Source of the DNA: Armigeres subalbatus
Taxonomy: Eukaryota > Arthropoda > Insecta > Diptera > Culicidae
Assembly (NCBI RefSeq): GCF_024139115.2
Contig: NC_085141.1
Location: forward strand, 398,996,042 to 399,060,041
Direction: 5' to 3'
Length of the DNA: 64,000 bases
This document shows, one piece after another, positions 11,510-23,559 of the stretch (position 1 is its first letter; the number at the start of each line of letters is the position of its first letter). The translations under genes and the position numbers were made by a program. A model generated the notes under the pieces. The model made no database searches, was not told the origin of the DNA, and saw only the letters and a list, made by a program, of their open reading frames with translations.

Positions 11510-12911
11510 ATTAATAATAACAACAATAGCATGAACTAGAAACATTTGATCAATATTTTTCAGCAGCTCCCGACGAATGGCCCGTTATTCGTCGTTACTC
11601 CACACGAGGGTACTCAAATTACATACTATTAGGATTCAATAAATTGGCTTCTTCGGCACGCGACGCAATAAATTCTCTTTAAATGTCCCATTCAATTTAA
11701 ATGACAATCTGATTTATACATGCCACCAGCAGACGAACGGCCCTAGTTGCATAGATGTGCGCAAATGTTCGCCCTTGACAATTGAAAAAGCTTCATTGCT
11801 GGGTGCATTCAAACGAGAAACAGATAGCCACGTGACGTGAGTGCACGTAGATGGAGATTTACTTGAAGAACCACATCAAAAGGGTTGACATTTCTAACCC
11901 TCGAGGGAGTTTATTCATGTTGCACGGCGCTGCGGCGCACAGTCGGGGCAGAACCCTTCGGTAAATTTCTTTCAAATGAGCTTAAAGTTCAACCGTCCGA
12001 GAAGCATATGGCAATGGACGACCTTAATACTCGGATGCGGCAGAGTGCATTATGCAGCACGTTAGTAAGAGTGCACTTGAAAATGTGCGCTGATGCCATT
12101 GTCACATCGTTTTCCAGACGAATGGTCGGAGACGGAGCGGAGGACTCTTCGATGCGATCAATTTGTACTGAATTGTCAAGCGGAAGGAGTAAGGATCATC
12201 AATCGTACCCGTACGTACGGTGGCTTCAGAGACCTTCGAATAAATGTCAAGCGATAATCACAATTGAATCATACAAATGTAATGTTTCGATCGAGTGGGT
12301 GCTTCTTCTACAGCTGACGAGGCTGAAGAATAAGTCATGAAGGGTTGGATGATTAATTGATCGGCGAATGCGATTAATCCATTCTTCATATTACATGGAG
12401 TTAACGTGATCCACGCACGGTATTAACGATGCGATTTTTACTTATTTGTATATTGATAAACATCTGTTGACGACAAATTGTTTCTACAATTTCGTTATGC
12501 ATATCGTTTTTCTTCACACTAGTCTTAAGTTAAATACCAATGTGCAGCAAACGAACTTCTCACAATTATTTATTACTGTCTGTATAGAAGACGAATTTTT
12601 ATCTTAAAAATGAATAAAAGCAACAACTATACATGAGGTTTTCAGAAATGTGGAGAAGGTTTATGGGAATTGTAACAAAATTAAAAAACGAACAGTGGGT
12701 AATGTCTGTGACATAACCGCTAAGTGGACGTAGGACTTGACTTGACCATGCCTTTAAGATACATAATATGTCCAAATTTTTCAAATCAACTATTTTGGAT
12801 AAATAATCGGCGTTGCATACCATTCCTTGGCAAAATCTTTACATCAAACCAACACAGAAATCAAATCTACCTCGAACAAGAATCATCAAAAAAAAAATTC
12901 AGGAAGTATCT
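11510..12911. other. No gene recognised; possible single-copy DNA
   Basis: The longest open frame outside recognised elements (11885-12340, 151 codons) has no domain I know, no neighbouring splice pattern and no repeat partner. I do not call it a gene. The segment is less repeat-like than most of the window. Confidence 0.4.
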
Positions 12912-12919
12912 GTCCGGTC

Positions 12920-13335
12920 CAGGGAATCAATATTCGAGCAACGCCTAACAATATACTCTTTGTCATCAACAGAGTTTGTTACTGACAAACGCACCTAACG
13001 ACAAACCTTTATCAGAACCCGAACACAACATGACAAGAATCATTTTCCTTGCATGCTCTGATATTTCCGAAAATACGATGCTAATTTTGTAATCATTGTT
13101 CGATTCTCGAATATTTCCATAACAGCAGAAACTATGATAGCATAAAACCGAAATTTGCTCTAGAAATAATGCAAAATAACGGGATGAAAAGTTAGCAACA
13201 AGATTGTCTTCGTTTTTGTTGCTGACAAAATTTTCGGATCTTTGTCATTATTATCTCCGACAAAAACAAAGCTTTGTCGTTGGTTCTCTTTTGTCGCTTG
13301 TTTCGCATGCGCATTCAAAAAAAATTGATTCCCTG
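12920..13335. mobile_element. 416-bp hAT MITE, copy 1, 8-bp duplication
   Basis: The terminal inverted repeat is CAGGGAATCAAT / ATTGATTCCCTG. A perfect 8-bp direct repeat GTCCGGTC flanks it (12912-12919, 13336-13343). Its sequence is nearly identical to copy 2 at 46875-47291, which has a different 8-mer duplication, so the boundaries are confirmed by two independent insertions. The internal 'gacaaaaacaaagctttgtc' is itself palindromic. Non-coding. Confidence 0.92.
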
Positions 13336-13343
13336 GTCCGGTC

Positions 13344-16300
13344 ACGAAATATAAGCCTCGACAGTGGCAACCTTCCCACTAAAGGACTGCCTGAAATAAA
13401 CCACAAGTTGGCTCAGGAGGGGATGTAGACTGTATCTCAGCCCTTCCACTGAAGAGCCTTCTAATCAGTGCGATAGCGACTGAAGGAGAACATTATTTTT
13501 AACTCTTAGAGCCTTGAAAAAAGCTGTTTGCTTCGGCTAAGTGCAAAAAGTAAGAAAACGATCTTCTTACGAAAACGATCTTAAAAGACTTCTCTGCTTC
13601 CCAATTGGTGGGCCAATCAGCTAGTGTCTTGTATCCCGCTTCTTTGGCAGCCAAAGCATCATCATTACCAACGCGTTCGAGAAGGGTTTCTTCTTTTTTA
13701 CGCTTGTTGCTCGCTGCTGGCGTCTATTTCCTAACGGGACTTTTCGCTAGATACAAGCGAGCTTAGAATTGCAGTTCAGGTGGGAAGTACGTGTTCTTTT
13801 CTGAGACAACATTATTAGTAGTAGAAGGAAAAAAAACACCCGGACATGGGATTTCGGGTGATAAGATTTAGAATTGGTAACATGGGATGATCATTCAGGT
13901 ACGTTCGCTTTGTGTGCGGTCAGTATCAAACAATGTTTATCTACTTTTTTTTATCAATGCCAAAAAATCCAACATTTGATGAAAAATCGATTGATAGTTT
14001 ATTAATGTTTGAGCTGTTATCGGTGTTTTTTTATCCAAATAAGATTATTTGAGAGATTTGGACATCTTATGAATCTTTAAAGGCATGGTCAAGCGAAGTC
14101 CTTCGTTCACTTCGCGGTTAAATCAGAAAAATTATCCACTGTTAGTTTTGACGCTATTTATGAAATCACGCATAAAATTTTATCTCTAGAATATTGGATT
14201 TGGCACCCAAGTACAATTTCTACCCCGAAGGGTATTGAAAGCATTGATATTGATCTCTATTATTGGCTCTCTGAAGAACCGTTTGTTTTTTGGACATATA
14301 TGCTGCATCATGTGAATTTTCTTCAGCCTGTCTCGGCTCAGCACCGATGCCAGGAAGAGCAAAATTTCGCTACTAGGGGGTCCACTATTGGGCATTTTAC
14401 CCTATTCCCCGATTAAAACCAAAACATTTCTTGAAGAGCTATTGGTTTTCTATCTCTGAAGGCATAAATCTAAAGCTAGCTGGCGTTGAAGAAAGGTCCG
14501 TTCTCATCCAGGACATATGATTGAAACTTGGTGAGAGAATTCCATTATATATATTTACCAAATTATATTGAAACTATATGATTATATACCATAAAAAAAA
14601 ACATCAGGGCACCCGATTGAAGCGATTTGGATAGGAAGAGTGGAATCGCCAACTTCCTATTGTTAACATCTCGTGGATAAAGGGCGGGCTCTTCTCCCCA
14701 TCTATTGGGTCAATCTGGGGAACGAGGGCTAGATTATAATATTGAATGTACGAACTTTCTTCTGGAAGGAGATTCTCTATTCATCCCGTGGATTCGCATA
14801 AGTGTCTCTGCTTATGGAACCACCCCACCCATTTTTGGCCCTTCATACAGGAGTCTGATGAAATACAAACAATAGTATAATCATGATGAAATCGTTTGTC
14901 AGATATGGCCAGTGCTATCGGCAGGTGCCTTGCTACAATAGATGGTAGTATCATCATCATCATCATCATTATCAAGCATGGACATGGAAGGCATACTTGA
15001 AATCTGTCGATTGAGGGGCTTACCGCAGAAATTCGTCCACTCAGACGAACGCTATTAACGTTTAAAATCTTTCAACACAGCGTAACGCGGTCGATTTGAA
15101 TATTTTGAAATGACACCCGGTATAGTAAAGAGAGACGTAAGTCCTACGTCAAAAAATCATTCGCTCAATCATTCCTTTTTTTTTTTCATTAATCAAGTGA
15201 GTAATTTCACGATTGACTTGTTGACTCTAGATTAAAACTAACATCATGACATAAAAACATTGAACGGTTAAAGCAGATCGTGTTACGAAAAAAAACTAAA
15301 ATATATGCATTACACATGTTAATCAGTACTAGGAATGTAGGTTTCGGTAATTGCACCTGCCCAACCAACCACGACTGTGTCCAATCGGCAATTTACAACG
15401 AGAATTGGGTTGTTCTCGTTCGAGCTCTCAAACGGTCCCAGCCAACGTTCGTCGACTTCGGTATGCAGTTATTTCGATAAATTTCCAAGGTCAAGCTAAT
15501 GTAGGTCCAGCCAGCAGCGCTGAGGTTCTGTTGAACTGGGCGCGTCGCCGGCAGGCTCAGCCCAGGCTTGGGCGACCGTGCGAAGAACCAATCACTTTGG
15601 ACAGACCTTAAGAGCGTTCAATGTTGGTGTGATCGCGGTTCGTTCACTCGCCTCCACCGTTTGCGCGGCAAAATTAAGATAAAAATTGAACGTGATTTAT
15701 GAGTACCGTTTGTCGAGAGCATTCTCGAGCACATTCGAGATTACGGCCAAGAAGGCAAACTTAGAAGACCGTAGCATGGTTTGGTTAGTTGCAAAGAACC
15801 GCCACCATCGTGCACGGCTAAGTCGACTGGATCCAAGGTCAGATCTATCTCCATTGACACCGGGTTGCGATTCGGTGGGCAAGCGCACAGCATCTGATGG
15901 ATTGGATTGGGTTGGAGTGTGGATGACTCACCTCCTCGTACCACCACCGTGCAGAGCCAAACTGGAGTGTCAATCCGAGTGAGCATAGCAGTGAACCACT
16001 AAAAGCTGATTCGATCATAAATCTCCTGCCACGGTAATTTGCCTTCTTGGGGACGTCAAGCAGAGCAACAGCCGGTGGATGGTGGAGGGAGAATGGACAA
16101 TTATAGTTAAAGTAACTGATCACATCGAATTGGGCGGAACTAATGTGACAATGGACAATTTTGAGATATTTGACCGGTTGTAGGAAGCTTTTCGTGGAGG
16201 GTGGTTTTGTTTAGGTGGTATGCGAATATATGATTAAAATGGTGCGAAACCATTTGTTCGAGCAGCAATTGAGCTTTATGCAGTCATAAATCCAATAACA

Positions 16301-17570
16301 ATTTATTTATTTATTTCCTTTCGCGAGTCAGCTTAGTGAGCGTAGGTGTATGATAGCTAATTCACGTACAGCATATTTACTTCTCGTTTTTTTACTTCCT
16401 AAATATTTGCACTTACACATTACTTAAATTTCAATCGATTTTCAAGTCAACACATTGTCAATGATTTTAAATCTTTTCAATTGAAGTCCCAAATAAATCC
16501 TGAATATGAGCGAAAGTTATTTTCGCATATTTTAATATCACTTGTCATTAGACGAGTAAGTACCACCCTCCTTAATTCCACCGCTTGATTGCTACTCATC
16601 AGTTTCAAAAGCTTCTCAGCTTCTCAATTGAGTTGTCTCAATTCACCGTTAGGCCATAACAGCACGTCTAAAATAGGAATCGGCCTTCCGTCTAATCTTA
16701 ATACGAATAATAAAACTAAATCTACCAATGCCACCGTTTTTCCTATTCACATAAATTTAAGATTCTCATTTCCTGCCAACCAATGCGTATCTGCTACCTT
16801 CAGCAATCCTCCACATCAATCCAATTTCCAGTGTACTAATGGACCTTATTCAACGTTCCACTAATTCGATTTGGCAGAAAAACAAACGCGTCTGACAAAC
16901 GGCGACCCGCAAAACAATTAATTTAACCAAGGATTAGCTCATCCGCACCATCCAGCAGCATCCCGATCGGTCATAGCGTAAAGCGTTGGTTGGTGTCAAA
17001 TGGTCTGACAGTTTGCAAACTTGGCACCTTCTAATCCGTAATCCCGTTCGTGGGTAATTTATTGCCTTACAACAGCGTCGATTGCTTCTACAGCCACCTC
17101 AGTGGCCGTTCTCGAAGCTCACCTACCTACCGCGCCGAGTTCTCGAATGTAAACGGCAGCCACGCCGTAGGTTAGCTCCAAATGGAGACATTATGCCGCT
17201 GCCCACGATGGTTCTTCTCCGAGACCACCACGTGGCCTACCAATAAAACCATCACCACAAGTCGCAGCACCGCATCGAAAGGCCATTAATTAATTTAATT
17301 GAACCTGGCCGTCGTGTTATATGTTTTAGATAATTAATGAAAATATATTAATGTGTGCACTACGGCACACGACCCATCTTCGCCAGAATTGTGCCCAGTC
17401 AGGACACTGTTGGGGTCAAGGCGGCCAGAATTCGAGTGACTGCTTTCTTCCATTCGCAATTTTGTAGCACAAGTTTTTTGATCACAGGTTTCAGACAGGT
17501 TCTGAAGCAGTGATGGGAAATGTAAAAAAAAAATCATGGCATTGCTATTACTAATTTCATTAAAAAGTAA
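13344..17570. other. No gene recognised; (ATC)n microsatellite at 14948-14970
   Basis: I found no recognisable protein, RNA gene or bounded element in these 4.2 kb. A short trinucleotide run (ATC/ATG) is at about 14948-14970. The interval 15300-17290 is relatively GC-rich and free of the repeat phrases seen elsewhere. It may be single-copy host DNA and is a candidate for non-coding regulatory sequence, but nothing in it shows a function. Confidence 0.4.
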
Positions 17571-17730
17571 GGGGTCGTACACTAATTAAGTAAGCACTTA
17601 TGGGGGGAGGGGGCTCTGCCATTTTCTTACGTTCCATATAAATAAAAAATAATTTTTATGGGATAAATCTTACATGAGGCAAGGGTGTTTGAAAACCCGG
17701 AAAAAATGCTTACGTAATTAGTGTACCAGG
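17571..17730. mobile_element. Short MITE with GTACACTAATTA termini
   Basis: Left core GTACACTAATTAAGTAAGCA (17577-17596) and right core TGCTTACGTAATTAGTGTAC (17707-17726) are inverted repeats with one mismatch. The interior is about 110 bp, including a G-run. The right edge sits directly against the retroelement coding remnant that starts near 17731. A duplication could not be fixed. Confidence 0.6.
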
Positions 17731-19056
17731 GGTCGACCGCATATCAGCCGAGATGCTCAAAGCTGACCCCATGACATCCGCTCAACTACTGCATCGTTTA
17801 TTTCGTAATATCTGGGACACCGCAACTTTCCCGGTCGACTGGATGCAAGGTATCTTAGTGAAAGTGCCCAAAAAGGATGACCTGACTGTATGCGATAACT
17901 GGCGAGGCATTATGTTGCTGTGTACCGTTCTCAAAGTTCTGTGCAAAATTATCCTAGCCCGGATTCAGGAGAAGATCGATGCGACTCTCCGGTGGCAGCA
18001 AGCCGGATTTCGTGCCGGAAGATCCTGTGTGGACCATATTGTCACGCTCCGCATTTTTCTGGAGCAGGTCAACGAATTCCAAGAGTCCCTTTACTTGGTA
18101 TTCATTGACTACGAAAAAGCTTTCGACCGTCTCAATCACGAGAATATGTGGGGCGCCCTGAGACGCAAGGGGGTTCCTGAGAAAATCATCGGCCTCATCG
18201 AAGCACAGTACGAGGCCTTTTCGTGTAGAGTGCTGCACAATGGGGTCCTGTCCGACTCTATCCGGGTCGTAGCTGGTGTGAAGCAAGGATGTATTCTATC
18301 ACCGTTACTGTCCCTCATCGTAATCGACGAGATTCTGGTAGATGCGATTGACCGTGAACCAAACCGTGGGCTGTTATGGCAGCCTCTAACCATGGAGCAC
18401 CTAAACGACTTCGAATTGGCTGATGACGATGCACTCCTCGCGCAACGGCACTCTGATATGCAGAGTAAGCTCAACGACCTTGCCGAGCGCTCCTCCTCGG
18501 CAGGTTTAGTCATCAACGTCAACAAAACCAAATCGTTGGATGTAAACACGGTGACTCCTTCCAGTTTCACAGTAGCCGGGCAACCAGTGGAGAATGTTGA
18601 AAGCTTCCAATATCTTGGTAGCCAAATGGCGTCAGACGGCGGTACCAAGATTGACATAGGCGCACGGATCAAGAAAGCAAGGGCTGCCTTTGCGAGTTTA
18701 AGAATTATCTGGAAAAACAGGCAGATAAGTGAACGCACCAAAATACGAATTTTCAACTCTAACGTGAAATCTGTGCTGTTATACGCTAGCGAAACATGGT
18801 GTGTATCAATGGAGAAAACTCAACGGCTGCAGATGTTCATTAACAGATGCCTGCGGTATATAATTCGGGCCTGGTGGCCTCACAACTGGATCTCAAACAA
18901 CGAGCTCCATCGTAGTTGTCACCAGAGGCCGATAGCAACAGAAATTCGGGATCGGAAGTGGGGCTGGGTCACTATACGTAGGGGCGGAAACGAAATCTGT
19001 AAACAAGCATTAGACTGGAACCCAGCGGGACATCGCAGCAGAGGCAGACCCAGAGG
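17731..19056 (+). pseudogene. Non-LTR retrotransposon RT, 5'-truncated, split by a hAT element
   Basis: An open frame begins GVDRISAEMLKADP, the linker just before RT, so endonuclease and any ORF1 are missing. RT blocks follow in order: DNWRGIMLLCTVLKVLCKI, QQAGFRAGRSCVDHI, LVFIDYEKAFDRLNHE, GVKQGCILSPLLSLIVIDE, a degraded active site LADDDALL (expected F/LADD), FQYLGSQMASDGG and LLYASETWC. The C-terminal part (HNWISNNELHRSCH; GRPRG) is cut at 19048-19056 by the 4.2 kb hAT-like element, and the last about 50 codons resume at 23281. The frame appears open across 430 codons except for that insertion. The clade is RTE-like or CR1-like, not settled. A related fragment lies at 26190-27550. Confidence 0.8.
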
Positions 19057-19722
19057 TAGAGGTGTGCGCCGCCGCGCCACGCCGCCGCCGCCGACAGTTT
19101 TTGGCACGCCGCCGCCGCCGACATTTTTGCATCGGCGTGCCGCCGTTTCGAATTTGTCACGCCGCTGACCTATAATTTTCCACGCCGATTCAAATTTTCA
19201 GTGGAAACTCCAAAGATTCAGTGCAATTTCCATATAATTTCCTGATAGATCTCTAAAACATCACGTTGAAACTCCATTGAAGATACCAATTATTTCCATG
19301 AAAATTCCATACAATATCTTGTTGAAATTTTGAAAAGCTCTCCGTAAAAACTAAGCGTGAAAATTGCGAAGGAGTTCCCATTGAAATTCAAAAAAATCAA
19401 ATTGAAATTGAATTTTTGAACAGAAAAGAGTCGTTCGGCAGAAAGCCACAAGGCTAAAAGTTGTTAGGCCGAATATGTCGTTTAACCGAAAAGACTATTT
19501 GGTAGAAGCCTTCCCGAGCAAACCAATAACTTTTTTTAATGTTGTGAAATCATCGATTATGTTTACTTAATTTGATATCTTTTTGGTCGTTTTAACGGTT
19601 AAAATAACAAAACGTAATAGCAGGAATATCTTACTGTGACATTCAATCATAAACTATTCCTGCTGTCGATGAGAGCAAATCAAAAACTAATTTTGATATT
19701 GGTTTCCGATAACAAAATAAAA

Positions 19723-20015
19723 GGCCCTCCTTAGCCGTGCGGTAAGATGCCCGGCTACAAAGCAAGACCATGCTGAGGGTGGCTGGGTTCGATTCCCGGT
19801 GCCGGTCTAGACAATTTTCGGATTGGAAATTGCCTCGACTTACCTGGGCATAAAAGTATCATCGTGTTAGCCTCATGATATACGAATGCGGAAATGGTAA
19901 CATGGCTTAGAAAGCTCGCAGTTAATAACTGTGGAAGTGCTCAATGAACACTAAGCTGCTAGGCGGCAATGTCCCAGTGGGGGATGTAATGCGAATGAAG
20001 AAGAAGATGAAGAAG
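19723..20015 (+). mobile_element. Feilai-like tRNA-derived SINE, copy 1
   Basis: The head resembles a tRNA, with an A-box-like TTAGCCGTGCGGT at about 19731 and a B box GGTTCGATTCC at 19786-19796, the internal RNA polymerase III promoter. The tRNA-unrelated body ends in 'gtaatgcgaa' plus a (GAA)n-like tail. A 12-bp duplication AACAAAATAAAA flanks it (19711-19722, 20016-20027). It is inside the 4.2 kb hAT-like element, so it is younger than that insertion or travelled with it. Confidence 0.88.
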
Positions 20016-20886
20016 AACAAAATAAAACACAGTTTGATGTCATATCATTCAATTTAGTAATCTACAGCAAAATGAGATCAAAATATGTAATCAATCATAA
20101 TGTTTTATACATTTTGAAAAACGAAAACGACTCAATTTGATGGCAAAATCAAAATATGATCTCTATATATCTCTATATGATCTCATTATGTTTTCAGACT
20201 TCGCTAGGATATCTAGCCTAAAGTTATTTGGCCGAGAAAGTCATTTGGTCGAACTGTTCCTTTGGAAAAAAAAATCGTGAATATGTCCTTCGGCCGAAAT
20301 AGTCGTTTGGTCGAAAATGTCGTTCGGCTGAATTGGTCATTTTGGATATTTTCAAGACAATAACGGGAGTATATCTTGATTTTCGCCTCAACATTTTAAC
20401 GAAAGATTTCCAGTTTTTCCAGAATACCAGAATAGTTATTCGAAAATTATTTTCAGATTTTCCACGGAAACTACTTTCAAGTATTGAGCACTCTTTGGAA
20501 TTACCAAGAGGAGCTCTTTGGATTTACATGAGAATCTCTTCAGATTTTTCAGTTGTTCCAAATTTCTATAGGAAAATGTTCGGAATATCCACGGAATGTT
20601 CCTATTGAGTTTCTGTTGAGTATTCTTTGAAATTCACACAGAAAATTGTGACTGGTAAAAGAGATGCTTTATGTTGACTTCCCCAATCTAGATTATATAA
20701 AACGGTTAGTTTTTTATCCTTTATTAGAGTGATTTTTTCACAGGTAGAAGTTCACCACTAAACGGCCAAACTAAACTTTAAAACATCGATTTTTTTGGAT
20801 TTCTTCAGAAAATTCTTTCTATTTTCGATTTTTGGAAACTCTTGGTAAGTTCCATTGAACGAAAGCGACAGACGGCCGAACTGGCC

Positions 20887-21205
20887 TTCTTCTTCTTCTT
20901 CTTCTTCTTCTTCTTCTTCTTCTTCTTCTTCTTGGCATTACATCCCCACACTGGGACAGAGCCGCCTCGCAGCTTAGTGTTCATTAAGCACTTCCACAGT
21001 TATTAACTGAGAGGTTTCTAATCCAAGTTACCATTTTTGCATTCGTATATCATGAGGCTTGCACGATGATACTTTTATGCCCAGGGAAGTCGAGATAATT
21101 TCCAATCCCAAAATTGCCTAGACCGGCACCGGGAATCGAACCCAGCCACCCTCAGCATGGTCTTGCTTTGTAGCCGCGCGTCTTACCGCACGGCTAAGAA
21201 GGGCC
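20887..21205 (-). mobile_element. Feilai-like SINE, copy 2, with long (GAA)n tail
   Basis: This is the inverted counterpart of copy 1. The tRNA-like head is at 21205-21110 and the 3' tail is a (TTC)n run on the plus strand at 20887-20933, about 16 perfect triplets. The body keeps the conserved 'ctaagctgcgaggcggctc' phrase. Flanking text is 'ttggccgaa' repeat on both sides and no clear duplication is visible. It lies only about 870 bp from copy 1 in opposite orientation within the same hAT-like element. Confidence 0.85.
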
Positions 21206-22200
21206 AGAATGGGCCATTTGGCCAAAAAAGTCATTTGGTCCAACGGGTAATACGGCCAAATTTCAATGACTGATCCTCGTACTGAACGGGTAATATGGAC
21301 AGAAATGGCCATTTGTTTGGCGAAATGGTCTTTTTGTCTATTGACCTTTGAACAAAATTCCGTGGCCTCTCTATTTTTAAGTCGATACTGGCCTTTAGGC
21401 CAAAATACATCTAACCAGGTACCATTTAGCAAAACTAAACGTTTCACGGAAACTATTATCAGGTCAAAACTGGTTTGATCGGAAATGTAGTTTGGCCGAA
21501 AGCAATGGCTGTGGCAATGGCAAAAGGAAAATTTTGGCAGACTTAGAAAAGCAGAAAGAAGTACAGAGACGGATACACTTTTAAACCCACAGAGCCGCCA
21601 TTACCGTGTGCGAAAAGCTGGATTGGCTGATTTTGCCGTTTGGATGAAAAAGTCGTTTGACCGAATATAGATCATTTGACCAAAAATGCCGTTTGGTAAA
21701 AAATGTTATTCTGTTGAAAGAGTCATTTGGCCCAAAAATGTACTTTCAGCAACCTTCTTTGAGTGTTGTGTTGTGTTGTTTTGAATTGGTTGAATTGATC
21801 ATTTTGCCAAAAAGACGTTTATCCGAATATCAATTCGGCTTAAAGGGATTTGGTTAGATAGCTTTTGGCTTAAAGGCCAGTACCAACTTAAAAAATAGAG
21901 AGGTTACTAATTTCGTTCATTAGTCGTCGCTTGACAATTAACCTTTTCAACGTAAATGTTATTAGGCCAAATGGATGAATATTTTGGATTAAATTACCCG
22001 TTCAGTTATTGACATTTGGCTGTATAACCTGTTGGCCTGAACTATATTTTCGGACAAATATTCAATTCTGCCAAACGATCATTTCGGCCAAACAGCATTT
22101 TTGGGCTGATGAACTATTCGGCCAAACGACCTGTTAGGGCAAACGACTATTTGGGCCAAATTACCAGTTCGGCCGTATGTCGCTTGCGGCCAATGGGATT
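21206..22200. repeat. Degenerate 'ttggccgaa' interspersed repeats
   Basis: Phrases such as 'catttggcc', 'tcgtttggtcg' and 'ttcggccaaa' recur every 15-40 bases without a fixed period, in the hAT-like interior. The same vocabulary appears at 2040-2570, 20221-20340 and 54741-54925. No reading frame is conserved. It looks like an expanded and decayed internal satellite of this element family. Confidence 0.6.
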
Positions 22201-23280
22201 TTCCACCAATTTCTTATGGACAATACATTAGTCCTTCGATAACTGCAACATGTTTTCGTTTCAGTTAGCCAATGGCGTTCGATAACTGTGACGCAGACGG
22301 CAAACAATTGTCAGACGGCGTCAGAATAGAAGTGCACCTGATTGTTCAGCGCTATGCAGCTATCATCGACATTGACATCGTTTTGTAGCTCAGCTTTCCG
22401 ATAACTGCAAAACTGATGTAACTATCGAAATGCTGTTAAAAACATTGCAGTTAAATTACTTTCAGTTACTGAACGTCTAATGTACAAAGAATTGCCCGTA
22501 GAAACCCAATAATTTCGTACAATTTTTCGTGGAGACATTTTGATCAATCCTCCGCGGAAATTCTAAAGAAGTTTCCGTTAAACTTACGGACAATTTCTCT
22601 CGAATATTCCAGAGATTTTTTCTCGAAAACTCTTTAGTCTCCCGCGAAAATTCTTAAGAATTTACTGTTTTATTGTTGGCCATGCCAAGCTAGCCGTCTC
22701 TTTATTATTCTAGACTGAGAAAGCCAACGGTTAAACACCCATTCTACCAACCTCACTCTCCTACAATCATCAAGAATTTTCTATGAAAATTTCGAAGAAT
22801 ACTCAACGGAAATTCAACAGAAACTTTTCGTAAATTTCTGAAGTTTTTCCTGTAGAAGTTAATAACATTTTTTTGTGAAAATTCTGAAGTTTCTCATGCA
22901 AATTGCGACGATTTTTCAGCTGAAATCCCAAACAGTTTTATTTGGGAATTACAAAGACATTCTCTTGGTAATTCTAACGATTGCTTGAAAATATTTTCCA
23001 AATTATGGAAAAACTTATAGATTTTTCTGGAGAAGTTCATTAGATTTTTCATGCGAAATTCAAAAGATTTTTCTTTTAATGTCTTGAAAATATCCCGAAA
23101 AAATGCAAAAAAAATCTTAGAAAATCGTAATGAAAAAATCGCCACGCCGATTCACGCCGCCGCCGCCGCCGGCTAAAATGGCTTCCGGCGTGACGCCGAA
23201 AACGCCGCCGCCGCCGATCAAAATTTTGACAAACGCCGCCGCCGACGAATATCGGACCGGCGCACACCTCTACCCAGAGG

Positions 23281-23428
23281 CTCATGGCGGCGAAGCCTCA
23301 ATAAAGAAATAAAAGAAGTCGACCGAAATCTAACCTGGCAACAGGTTAAAGTGATAGCCGGGCAACGCTCAGGATGGAGATCTTTCAAGTCGGCCCTTTG
23401 CACCACCGGAGGTGTACAGGATCCATAA
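23281..23428 (+). pseudogene. C-terminal end of the split non-LTR element
   Basis: It continues the 17731-19056 protein after the hAT-like insertion. The frame reads SWRRSLNKEIKEVDRNL, then TWQQVKVIAGQRSGW, then SALCTTGG, a common C-terminus of this class of non-LTR elements, followed by a stop shortly after. The join with GRPRG before the insertion is smooth once one copy of the 8-bp duplication is removed. The 3' end is short and is followed directly by the next retroelement near 23430. Confidence 0.75.
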
Positions 23429-23559
23429 GTAAAAAGTAGGTGTCAGGCCCTGCAAGCCAGCCAAAAAAAAAACTCACGCAACGAACAATCAACAAGAGAG
23501 TACGGACCGGAACCATCGGCGAAGACCACTGCGACGAAAAAGGACTAGCGATTGGAAAC

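Larger units (their letters stand above)
19057..23272 (+). mobile_element. 4.2 kb non-autonomous hAT-like element, perfect 8-bp duplication
   Basis: Terminal inverted repeats are TAGAGGTGTGCGCCG (19057-19071) and CGGCGCACACCTCTA (23258-23272). The direct repeat CCCAGAGG flanks it (19049-19056, 23273-23280). Both ends carry subterminal GCCGCCGCC blocks in opposite orientation. The target is the C-terminal coding part of a non-LTR element, and the reading frame resumes after 23280. The interior contains no transposase; it has degenerate 'gaaattcc' type repeats, 'ttggccgaa' repeats and two Feilai SINEs (19723, 20887). An older relative is at 1604. Confidence 0.9.

Noticed and set aside
11885..12340. 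151-codon open frame as a host gene
   Set aside because: It has no recognisable domain, splice context or upstream promoter signal. Frames of this length arise by chance in 64 kb.
17954..18756. Minus-strand open frames of 110 and 206 codons
   Set aside because: They are antisense shadows of the plus-strand reverse transcriptase, which has ordered RT motifs.
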